This document shows positions 1 through 10,900 of a stretch of 64,000 nucleotides of DNA, piece after piece (the first letter of the stretch is position 1; each line of letters opens with the position of its first letter). The position numbers and the translations under genes were made by a program. The notes under the pieces are model-generated. The model saw only the letters and a program-made list of their open reading frames with translations. It searched no databases and was not told the DNA's origin. This stretch comes from Manduca sexta. Lineage: Eukaryota > Arthropoda > Insecta > Lepidoptera > Sphingidae. The stretch spans positions 2,602,600 through 2,666,599 of the forward strand of contig NC_051115.1 in assembly GCF_014839805.1 (NCBI RefSeq). The letters are read 5' to 3'.

Positions 1-513
1 TATATTTTATAGGACAAATATTTTTTCACGTTATTCAGATAATTATCTCGATAATTAACAAAGGATATTTCGGTTTGTAATATAATTTTTTAAATTCGTC
101 AAATAAACATATTTTATACTTGCTACCGTATTAAGCTACCATCTACCAACATTACTGTAAGGAAACAATTTGGGCGTCTAGTCAAAAGGAACACACGAAA
201 AATCAGCTTGATAGTAATAAACGATGAAAAGTGTACCCGGGGAACCTGTACTATAATCGTTTATCGGAAACAGCCATTATGGCTGCCATACATGCTACGG
301 TCCATCGAGAAGGTCCACCGGTGTAGGTATGCCTACGCCGATAGACCGCGATTAGTGTGGGAATAGACCTGTGCAGATCTTTAAGCCTGTGCAGGCGACC
401 GGCGCAGGATCGAAAATCAATTCTTTCAACTGTGCAGGCATACCTGCACAGATGACCTCTCCCGTAGACCGTAGCGTGGATGGCTTACATTAGTTACATA
501 ATCTGTTCCGCAG
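1..513. other. AT-rich flank with two near-palindromes
   Basis: No gene is recognisable. Two imperfect palindromes of about 22 bp, near 317-339 and 430-451, share the core AGGTATGCCT or its reverse complement and lie about 110 bp apart. Short CTGTGCAGG-like words recur between them. They could be ends of a small inverted-repeat element or hairpin-forming sequence, but I cannot assign a family. Confidence 0.4.
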
Positions 514-704
514 CGACAGCCCGCGCCCGTCGCCGGCGCGCACTCCGCCGCGCGCAGCGCTCGCCCCCCGCCGCCAGCAGCGCCCCCGCGCGCGACCCTA
601 CGCCGCTGCTCCGGCCCGCGCAACTGGCGCGCTGCAAGCTCATACTGCAGGAGATCAACAGGAAAATGACGGCGGTCACGTGGCAACCGCCTGCACAGGC
701 TTGA
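514..704 (+). CDS. putative terminal coding exon of an upstream gene
   Basis: A 190 bp GC-rich island sits in AT-rich DNA. It is preceded by a good 3' splice site (TCTGTTCCGCAG, with AG at 512-513) and stays open to a TGA at 702-704. The frame encodes an Arg/Ala/Pro-rich stretch followed by a more protein-like tail containing LARCKLILQEINRKM. The composition jump and splice site suggest the last exon of a plus-strand gene that starts before the window. Other frames of this GC-rich block are also fairly open, so the frame and even its coding status are uncertain. I do not recognise the protein. Confidence 0.35.
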
Positions 705-1000
705 GCTGTTTGAATTTGGAATGTGATGTGACATTAAAGTGTTTGAATTTCGAACGTTGAGTAATGTGTAATGTATTTGAATTTCGAACGTTGGGTAATT
801 GAGTTGTGATGTATAGAGTAATGTTATTAGGGTGAATTTGAAATTCGAATGTTAGATATTTGTCGAAACCGGAATAAGTAAAGTTGAGATAATTCGAATT
901 TAGAATGTCAGAGCTTTTGAATTGCATATTTTGTACATTTAGTTAATTAGGATTTGAATTTCGAATGTTTGTTTGACATCGAAGTAAAACTGGTTTTCTA
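705..1000. repeat. degenerate short tandem motif and LINE target site
   Basis: The motif TTTGAATTTCGAACGTT recurs in variant forms about five times between 705 and 970. The segment ends in the LINE target site at 986-1000 (AAAACTGGTTTTCTA). It lies outside the LINE and may be the 3' UTR or downstream flank of the exon at 514-704. Confidence 0.5.
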
Positions 1001-1303
1001 GAAAAAAAGGGCGGGAAACGTTCGACTTGTAAGGCGCGCTTTTTTGATTTCTTATTTTAAAATATAATTTTAATAACTTATTCAAAGTGATCAGTGGTGT
1101 ATAAACTATTTTTAGATATATTTTAAGTTTAAGTATTATAATTTATTCTTTATTTGTTAATTTCTTTGTCACTGCTGGCCATCTGGTAAGTCCTTTTATC
1201 TTACTTGCTGGATGATGGCTGAGCCCCCGATCCTGGGGGGACAGTCCCTCCGGTGGGCTATAATGTAACAATTAATACTACTTGTAATGAATCTGAATCA
1301 GGA

Positions 1304-2750
1304 ATGGACACGGACAGTTCACTTTCTCAACGCCCACTTAAAAGAAGTCGTTTGAACAAAATTTGTAAACGATGTAATAAGCGTAGAAGGACACATGGTT
1401 CGGAAGACAACAAATCGATAAGTTGTCATTGCAATAATTCTGACGTAATGGAACTACCTGAAACTCGAATTAATTCTAATAACCCCGATACACAGACTAA
1501 ATTCGATCACAGCAATGACACATTAAATCCCCAGCATACCCCTACTTCTATCGGTAGAAAATTATACGAAAGTACTGATAGTGCTCCATATGTTATACAT
1601 GTACACAGAATACAATCATCCCCCAATGACGGCTCCACACTCCACCCTTTAGCTTTTGGCAAATTCCTAAAAAAACATGATTTTTAAAAATATTATAAAT
1701 GGCAGTATCAAAAGAATTGGCAGAAACAAAATTTCTATGTCATTTTCAAAATTCATTGATGCAAACAATTTCATTGAACACAACAGTCTATCCTCACAAA
1801 ATCTTAAAGCCTTTATTCCCACATTTAATATTACACGAATGGGACTGGTGCGGGGAGTCCCTATAGAATGGTCACCAGAAGAAGTTTTAGATAATGTTAC
1901 AGTGCCTATAGGATGTGGTAAAATTATAAAAATGAGACGGTTAAACTATAAAGTTTTAGTGGAAGGTTCTCCAACATGGAAACCATCCCAAACAATTGTA
2001 ATGACGTTTGATGGACAAGTGTTACCTAAACGTATATTTATGTGCTACAATGCTCTTCCTGTTGAGTTATATGTTTACCCAACTGTCCAATGCTTTGCAT
2101 GCTGTCGCTTTGGTCACACGAAAGTACAATGTAGATCAAAACCTCGATGTTTTAAATGTGGTCAAGGACACACAGGAGATTCTTGCAATGTGAAAGAGGA
2201 TTGCGGCTCATGTTGCTTATGTTCTGGTAATCATTTTGCTATTAATAAATGTTGCCCAGAATTTAACAGACAAAAAGATATTAAGCTGTACATGGCTGAG
2301 AATTGTATTTCTTATACCGAAGCTGCAAAAAATTTTCCATCAGTTAACAGATCTTTTGCTGATGTATTGATTAATAAACCTCTTAGTAATGAACCTTTAA
2401 ACTTTAAACAGCCAACCAATAAATCTACATCACACAAAAAAACAATCTTTTTAAAGCCACGCCCACCACCTACCGCTATAAGTGGTTATAATCAACATGC
2501 TCATAAGGAACTAATTAAGGATTACAATATGCCATCCCAATCTGGCAATGGTTGTGCTTTGCAGCATCCACACCAGCAACAAGAACAATCCTTATCTGAG
2601 ATTGTTCTAGCACTTATAAATTATTTATCTCAATATATAAATGAACCGTCCAACGTTGCCCCTGAATTATTAAACTCTCTCATTAACACACATAATAATG
2701 GATCAATTGGTCCAATGGAATTGCCGCAGTGTAATCAGCAAAAAAAGTGA
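1304..2750 (+). pseudogene. LINE ORF1, gag-like nucleic-acid-binding protein, frameshifted
   Basis: ORF1 packages element RNA into ribonucleoprotein particles in this LINE group. The first in-frame ATG is at 1304. The N-terminal part runs to a stop near 1687. The rest (357 codons) continues in another frame from about 1677, so one small indel near 1665-1690, in an A/T homopolymer-rich spot, breaks the gene. The second part holds three Cys-rich knuckles: CFACCRFGHTKVQC, CFKCGQGHTGDSC and a third irregular CX2C-type motif. It ends with a Pro/Gln-rich tail. The last 53 bp overlap the ORF2 start at 2698. Function is from family knowledge; the frameshift could also be a sequencing error. Confidence 0.85.
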
Positions 2751-5700
2751 CTTAGCTTACATCGTTAATAAATATGATCCCTTTGTGATAGCTCTTACTG
2801 AGACATGGCTTAAACCACATTCTATGTTTCGAATACCCAATTATATATGTCTTAGAGAAGACAGAGCAGATGGGTATGGTGGTGTAGCCATACTTATAGA
2901 AAAAATCCCAGACATACACTCCTTTAAGTCTTCCTCCACACAGTGATAATTATTCAATTATAGCCGTCATTATTAACAATATATGTTTTGTTTCCATCTA
3001 CATTCCTCATCCTTCTTCTCTCGTTTTCATTGAAATTAATAATATGCTTTCTTCTTTACCTCGGCCATTTATATTGCTAGGGGACTTCAATTCACATCAT
3101 AGATCATGGGGCAGTTCCATCTCTAACTCCAATGGAGAAGCTGTTTTGGAACTTTTAGATACTCATAATCTTTGCATCCTGAATACTGGTAGTCCAACAC
3201 ATCGCACTGGTCCTGATGGAATCTTAAGCGCTATTGATTTATCCATTTGCACTCCAAATTTAGCTTCCACTTTGTCCTGGAATACTATGGATTCCACCTT
3301 TGGAAGTGATCACTTCCCAATTTTAATTAAGTTTCCTCAGAAATATTTAAAAATCCCTCAACAAGGTCCAAGAATTAAATATAGGTTGAATGATGGAGAT
3401 TGGGGTAATTTTAAATCAATTGTTGAAAACAGTATATCCTCTCTTCCAAATGTTTCAATAAATGATCCGTGTGAATGTGCAGATGCCTTATGCACATTAT
3501 TAAATGAAGCAGCTGATAAAGTGTTCCCTGTAAAAAATACACCGAAAAATAAGATACCCTCTCCTCCTTGGTGGGACAAAGAGTGTACAGATGCCGTTAA
3601 TAAGAGAAAGGCAGCAGAAAAGATCTATGCTGATGACATGTCTAAAGAAAATTTTCAAATTTTATCTAATGTTATTTCTGATACTAAGAAGTTATTTAAA
3701 AAAAAGAAATTTGTCGGATGGCAGAATTTCTGTTCTTCTGTTTCCCCATATACACATTCTACAATAGTATGGCGAAATATTAAAAGATTTAGGCTTGCGT
3801 TTGAAAACAAAAATTATTCAAGCATTCCCCTTAATTTAGCTGATCAGTTCCTAGATACTGTAGCTCCTGCATCCGTACCACAAAAAGATTTGCTTGAAAG
3901 ATATTCAGCCATCTCTTCCGACAGGTCTGAACTCAACTCACTTTTTACTCTCCCTGAACTTAAAGGTATTTTAACAAATGTCAAAGATACTGCTCCTGGA
4001 AATGATGGCATAACATATTCATTCCTTGCTAATCTAGGAGACGGTGCTCTTTCCTATTATTTAGCTCTTATTAATTTAATTATTACTACAGGGAAAATGC
4101 CATTGTCATGGAAACATCAGTTAGTGTTGCCAATACTAAAACCCAATAAAAATCCATCTTATGTTTCCTCCTATCGTCCTATAGCGTTATCATCTGTGTT
4201 AGCAAAAATTGCTGAACATTTAGTTAAAAACCGACTAGAGTGGTATATTGAAAGCAGAGGCTTACTACCTGATAGTCAGTTCGGATTTAGAAAAGGTAGA
4301 AGTACTATGGATAGTATAAGTATATTTGTTACAGATATTCGTTTGGCCTTCTCTAACAAGGAATCAGTAGTTGGTGTTTTTTTAGACGTTGCTGCAGCAT
4401 ATGACAATGTTTGTTTGATTGCTCTTAAAAATAAGCTAAAAACAGTAGGAGTACCAGAAATGCTTACTAATTTTATAATGAATATTCTCTCTGATAGAAA
4501 AGTTTCATTAGATATTCCAAATTCTCCTAAAATGTCAAGGCGACTATGGCAAGGCCTTCCACAAGGTTCGGTTCTTAGTCCTCTGTTGTTCAATATATAT
4601 ACTTACGACTTAGGATCGTCAATTAATGATTCCGTTTCTATGCTTCAATACGCGGATGATCTACTTTTGTATACTTCTGACCAGTCAATAGACACTGCTT
4701 GTTTTAATATTTCTTCTTCACTAAATTTATTAAAAGGTTGGTTAAATTTAAATGGTTTACAACTGTCTGTTCCAAAAAGTACAGCCGTATTATTTACTAG
4801 ACATAGAATACCTCCCCTGATTAACATACAATATGACGGCGAATTTATACCGGTTAAAAGCCAAGTGAAGTTTTTGGGAATAATACTAGATTCCAAACTT
4901 ACAGGAGTACCTCACTGTGACTATGTAAGCGCTAAATGCGAGAGACATATAAATATGCTCAGGTGTCTCTCAGGAGTTTGGTGGGGTGCGCACCCATTAT
5001 CCCTAAAGCTCATATACAATGCAGTCATAAGAAGCGTCTTGGACTATGGAACCTTTGTCTTAGAACCTGGTAACATCGTTGGATTTAAGAAACTAGATGC
5101 CATACAATCAAGGGCTTTGAGAATCATATGTGGCGCTATGAAATCAAGCCCTATTAATGCCTTACAGCTTGAATGCGTTGAATCCCCATTAAGGCTTAGA
5201 CGGCAATATCTCTCCGACAAATTTTTATTACGTACTCTGCAATTTTCCAATCCTCCTCTTCTATCTAAACTGTGCCGCCTTAATGAACAGGTTAGATTGT
5301 CAAAATACTGGGTTCATAAGTCCTGGCCTTGTCTAGTTAAAAGTCTCCAAAAATTTCAAGCAATAGAAGCTCCTACACACAATTCACAATACCTACCTAT
5401 TTATTCCACCAACTTTGATTCCTTACTACTTTCACCGAATATATGCTTTAATTTGGGTATACAGGAACATGTAAACTATGCGAACAGCTATTTGAACTAT
5501 TTAATAGATAAGAACTGGCCCTGTTGGCATCAAATTTATACAGATGCATCAAAACATACAACTCCTGGCTGTGTTGGTGTAGGGGTATATCATGTTCAAT
5601 ACAAAATCGTCCAAAAAATTAAACTTCCCCCCGAATCTTCAGTGTTCACTGGAGAATGCTTTGGACTATTAAAAGCAATAGAATACATTTTAATGATGAA

Positions 5701-6397
5701 ATTAGCAAACACAGTCATCTTTACCGATTCTAAGAGTGCTTTACAAGCATTGGCCAGGTTCCCATTTAAACATAATTTTTTCACTCCTCTCATCATGCAA
5801 ATTAGGACAAAACTTCATCACTGTTACCTGAAAAAATATTCCGTGACCTTTGCTTGGGTACCGAGTCATTGTGGCGTTAAAGGAAATGAAAAGGCTGACG
5901 AACTGGCCAATCAAGCGGTGGACTGTGGAGATTTATTTCCGTATAAAAATTATAGCCATGACTTGGCCGCTTTGCCTAGAGTTCATCTTCGGGAATCCTG
6001 GAGTGAACTTTGGACATCTAGCGGTATGTCAAAGGGCAAATTTTATTATCTAATCCAGCCTACGATACCACTGCGGCCGTGGTTCTGCGGTTTGAAGCTT
6101 GGCAAGACGGCTACATCTGTTTTAATACGGATGCGTCTGGGGCACGTATGTACCCCAGCCCGTCTTGCGAGGCTTGGAATTGTGGAATCTTCGGCATGTA
6201 GTTGTGGGTGTGATGTTGGGGATCTAAATCACCTTATATTTTCTTGTCCTAACCATGATCATTCTTCCCTTTATTCCAGCCTGTCCTCACTTGGTGTTCC
6301 TTTTCCTACAAATATATGTACTTTACTCTGTAATTATAATATAGACATATATCGTATTTTATCTGTATATATAAGTATAAATAATATCAAAGTGTAA
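2698..6397 (+). pseudogene. LINE ORF2, endonuclease-reverse transcriptase-RNase H, one frameshift
   Basis: ORF2 supplies target nicking and target-primed reverse transcription. The first 82 codons (2698-2946) carry the start of an APE-type endonuclease (QWNCRS, LTETWL, YGGVAIL). A single-base shift near 2930-2945 then moves the frame, and the remaining 1,117+ codons are open. Visible motifs are GDFNSHHRSWGSS and SDHFPI (endonuclease), SSYRPIALSS, QFGFRKGRSTMDS, GLPQGSVLSP and the catalytic YADD (RT), then an RNase H domain with IYTDAS, TGECFGLLKAIE, FTDSKSAL and WVPSHCGVKGNEKAD. A CCHC-like C-terminus (CSCGCDVGDLNHLIFSCP) closes it. Except for the frameshift, all catalytic motifs I can check are present. 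Confidence 0.93.
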
Positions 6398-6719
6398 CAG
6401 TTTTTCCTATTTTTTATTTATTTTAAATATATTCCTCTGATCCTATCCCGTAATTCCCCGGTCTTCATTTTATTTCCTGTTGTTTCCCTAACTTTATTTT
6501 ACAAAGTGCAACTTACTTTATAAACTGTCTATCCAAAAACGTTGACATTGGCAGATGCGCAAACCGCGCCTTGCCAGAGAGAGAGAAAAAAAAAAAAAAA
6601 CTGGTTTTCTAATTTTTACGCGGGCTTTTGGCTGCCAGATATAAAGAATGCTCATTTTGCATAGATTGGACCGCGGTCTGATTTTTTTAATTGTTTAATT
6701 GTAAAATTTCGATGCTTTG

Positions 6720-6830
6720 TAACTGAATTTTCGGACGACCACCAGCTCCGCCTCGTGATCAGCAGTGCAGTCTTCAAAACGTCGGGAGAAAATTAAAATA
6801 TAAAAAGCTATAAAACCTTAAAACTAGTTT
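6720..6830. repeat. fragment of the CGTTTCGAAGAC interspersed family
   Basis: It shares the run TTTTCGGACGACCACC, the spacer and AAAACGTCGGGAGAAAATTA with longer copies near 17.2, 34.4, 49.2 and 62.5 kb. It is a short, diverged, non-coding piece. Confidence 0.45.
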
Positions 6831-6974
6831 TCAATGTTTACAATCGCGTGAACTAAACCTTATCCCCCTTATTCATAAACGTTTTTTATCTAAGGACGAA
6901 GTAAAGCTGCGATAACAAGCTTGTTATGACAGGTCTACGTCTAAGTAGTAAAACTTTTATTCGGGCGAATTAAA

Positions 6975-7116
6975 ATAGGACAGATGGACGGACGACCTGG
7001 CTAAGGTGGCAGGAAGTCGCTGGATGCAGGCCGCTTCCAACAGGTCGACGTGGAGATCGTTGGGCGAGGCCTATGTTCAGCAGTGGACTTCCTGTGGCTG
7101 AGATGATGATGATGAA
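6975..7116 (+). mobile_element. RTE-type LINE 3' end
   Basis: One frame reads DRWTDDLAKVAGSRWMQAA, continues to EAYVQQWTSCG and a stop, and is followed by GATGAT repeats. This is the usual C-terminus and tail of an RTE-clade LINE. Everything upstream of this last piece is missing, a normal 5' truncation. Confidence 0.75.
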
Positions 7117-7439
7117 AATAGAACATGTTGCCGATGTAAACGCTACATTTTAATTGCTTTTTGTTACACATTACAATGGTACAAATTGCAGGACAGTATG
7201 TGGGATTATTCTATGAATTGACAATTACAATAGTCAGCATCTCAACCTCGGAGCCTCGGAACGTTGTATAACTACGTTGTAAATAGGTAAATAAAAAATG
7301 ATTTCATTAAATACTTTTATTTATAAAAACAAAACATAAATATAGTATATAAGGTTAGTGAGAGACCTGTTCAAGCCATAGATTATGACTTAAAATTGCT
7401 TAACAAAAATGTTATTTATTTCATGCCCTTTGTCAAATG

Positions 7440-7840
7440 ATAGGTTAAGGTTATTCAGTGTTCGATTCCTGTCCAAAATAGATACTAGCTTTTGCTCGCG
7501 TGAGGAAGTTTGCCAGGACAATTTTTTTCCCACTTACTTCATATGTATCGTATTGTGACCAAATTACACAAAAGTTATTCTGATGTATAACCAATAATAC
7601 TGTAAAGTTTCATCCAAATACGTTCAGTAGTTTTTTCGTGAAAGAGGAACAAACGTACATACATAAATCCATACATCCATCCTCACAAACTTTCACATTT
7701 ATAATATTAGTAGGACTAATATATAAATCAATTTTGATTTTTTCACTAATAGGAAGCTACATTACTACGGAGTGCTATAGGCTATTTTTATCCCGGGAAA
7801 TGTAAAGCGGGACTTTTATCCTGGTGTTTCACGCGACGCA
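7440..7840 (-). repeat. Helitron-like or related interspersed repeat fragments
   Basis: At 7480-7720 the segment runs from ACTAGCTTTTGCTCGCG to TTTATAATATTAGTAGGA, the pattern of a common non-autonomous insect repeat that also has a piece at 41510-41610. A second small piece (ATAGGCTATTTTTATCCCGG) follows at 7765-7840. No coding potential. Confidence 0.5.
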
Positions 7841-7902
7841 TAGAGAAAAGGCCCCAGTTATGTACTCCATGGCGCCCATTTGTTGGTAAGTCGACCTGTG
7901 AT

Positions 7903-10900
7903 TTATAATTTACTTTGCACCGATAATAGACGAATGGCTTCTTTATAACCGGTCTCAGACGCCCCATGCACTGTAGAGAACTGCGTAAGATTGGTCGCCT
8001 CACCAGCGAACAGTACTCGAGGGTTGCCTGCAGAGTCGACCAGCGGTTCGCCCAGGTCGACTCTGGAGTTAGGGTACTGTACGGTCAGTAGGTTGTCGTA
8101 GGTGTAGCTGCCGCGGGTGTACGGATTTGAATACCAGTTGGATCTGAAATAAATACGAAATAGATAATTTCTTAAGTACTATATAAAAAATAGTGGGCAC
8201 ATAGCTCGTAAAACTGATGGCTGATGGGGCAAGAAGGTTCTGGAGTGGAGGCCACGAACTGGCAAGCGCAGCAGACGTGCACCGACGAGGACAGATGACC
8301 TCATAAAAGTCGGAGGTGGTCGCTGGATGCGGGCTTATAATAGGTCGATCTGAAAATCTTTGGGGGAAGGCAAATACTCAGCAGTGGACATGCTGCGGCT
8401 GATGATGTAACATTTATCAAAGTAACGTTTGTGAATATGAGGGTCAGTGCATAGTGAGTTTAGTATTATGAGACTGACATACCTTATGATGCCAATAGGC
8501 TCGGGTATGTCGATATTCTTTCCCATGAACCTCCTGAGGATTTCCATCACTTTGTTCTTCACCAAGTCTTCAGGCAGTGTCTCCACCTGTGAAATTGTTT
8601 TGATTAATACTCAAACTTTAAAATATGTTGTCGTTATAATAAATTTATAATTCAATATATATTGGATAATACGTCTAAACGTTACAATTAAAAGCTTCTT
8701 TATATAATTTCAGGATAATTTTGGATTTATTATTTTTTTACAAAACAAATGTTGTATGAATAATGTACCAAAAATTTATACTGCTCGTATTATACTTAAG
8801 GCTACCTTAGGAACGTCTAAGTAGTCACCATTGTAGAGAAACAGATAGGTGACATAATTATGCCTGGATATACACAGGCTGATCCCGGATCGCGACGCGT
8901 GGGCCACTATGGCGGGTTTTAACACCTTACGTACAGTTTATTTATTTATTTATTTACTATAATAGGAACATCAAAAGTACATATATTCAACAATCTAATA
9001 CACTTTGCACAGGCTTAATTACTAAGACATGCACCAATTAAAGATGTACACAACATTGCTTGAGAAAATTGCATACTTAGATTAACCGCGAGTAACTGAG
9101 GAATACAATATAATATAATATAAATGTTATAGCATGCCATTAAAAAGAACTTCTACATTTTTTCTATCTGGGCGGATATAAAATATATCCTACCATCAGC
9201 AACATAGGGACAATAGTTTTTTATTTTTATTTCTGTGAATGACGAGACGAATTTGCCGTTCGCCCGATTGTAAGCGATACGACCGCCCATAAACAGTAGA
9301 AATACCATCCAACACGTTGATTACAAAATATTGTGCGGTATTCCACTGCTCTCACCATCCTGAGACATGAGATGTTAAATAATTCCAGTAGTTACACTGG
9401 CTACAATGTCCTTCAAACCAGAACACAACAGTGACTAATCGCTTGACAGAAATAGACATTGCGGTGGTACCTACCCAGGACTCTCACATATGAGAAACCT
9501 ACCACCAGTAGCTTGAAATACTCACCAATATCCCGATATCTCCGGTAGTCCAAAGCGTCAGCGCCTTAAGGTTCCCGAGAGGACAACTCGCGGCATAAAT
9601 CTTCGTCACCCATTCATCTTTTTGGGGCACCTTTTCTCTGGTCTCCTTGTCCCACAGGAACCCGAAGAACGTAGCACCGGACGGCCACCATGCTCGATCG
9701 AATCGTAGGATTATTTTGTCCATCACTCCCATAGATAAATTGGTAATGGCCGACACTTTCTTCTCAGGCAATTTCGGAGAGAACAGGTTGGCGTGCCTAA
9801 AAATAAAACAATGTATTTGACGGGGTAGTTGGGTAATTTTTTACATCTATACATATAAAGCTGAAGAGTTTGTTTGTTTGGACGCTTTAATCTCAGTAAC
9901 TATTGAACCGAATTTGAAATGCTTTTCACTAGTAGGAAGCTACATCACTCCTGAGTGCAATATCAAATCAAATCAAATAGGCTATTTTCATCCCGGAAAA
10001 ACATTTTCACGCGGATGCCGTCGCAGGAAATTTAACAAATGCATTTCCTTAAAATCAAACTTAGAAAGTATTACGAGAGTTTGGTACTCTACGACGATTT
10101 TCTGGTCAAAATCTAAATAAAAAACACAAATCATAATTTTTTCTGATTTGCTAATATCAAATCTAAATTGAAAAAAAAATCCATTTCGCTGTAATTGTCA
10201 TTATGATAGTAAAAAAAAACTTATCCGCAGTATTAAATGCCAAAAAACTTAATACAAATTATTTTTCTAACCTAACCTAACCCAACCCACCTCTCCTTGA
10301 GCACGCCGAGCGAGACCGTCACAATAACACTCCGGGCTCTGTAGACGGAGCCGTCGGAGCAGGACACGACCACGTCCTCCGCCGGCTGTCGCGGCCACGT
10401 GATGCGAGACACCTCCTTGTTCAACAAGATGTCCAGGTTGGGGTAGCCGGGACCGTTATTGTATGTGTTCTGGAAACATTTCAACAGTTTATTCAGGCAC
10501 AGGACAACCCCACTACTCATAGCAAATGGTGTCTAGATAGTTCTTTATTGCTTTGAATGACGAGACGAGCTTGCCGTTCGCCTGATGGTAAGCGATACGA
10601 TCTATAAACAGTAGAAACACCAACACTTTGAATTACAAAGTATTTGGTATTCCACTGCGCTCGTCTGAGACATTAGATGTTAATTATTATGTCCAGTAGT
10701 TACACTGGCTACAATGTTCAAACCAGAACACAAGTGAATACACACTGCTGCTTGGCAATAGACATTGCGGTGGTACCTACCCAGACGGACTCTCGGATAT
10801 GAGAGATCTACCACCAGATATTGTACACGAGAGATGGACATTCCCCAGTCGTCATCATTATGCCGAACTGTGTGAAACAGGATATACACAGACTGATTAT

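Larger units (their letters stand above)
1001..6598 (+). mobile_element. full-length non-LTR retrotransposon (LINE, RNase H-encoding)
   Basis: The element is bounded by a target-site duplication of at least 12 bp (ACTGGTTTTCTA, at 989-1000 and again at 6600-6611). It ends in GAGAGAGAG followed by a poly-A run. The order is 5' UTR 1001-1303, gag-like ORF1, then an overlapping ORF2 with endonuclease, reverse transcriptase, RNase H and a C-terminal CCHC region, then a 200 bp 3' UTR. This domain order is known from the I superfamily of LINEs (I, Nimb, Outcast, LOA groups); which group is not decided. A complete 5' end plus only two reading-frame lesions point to a young insertion. Confidence 0.93.
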
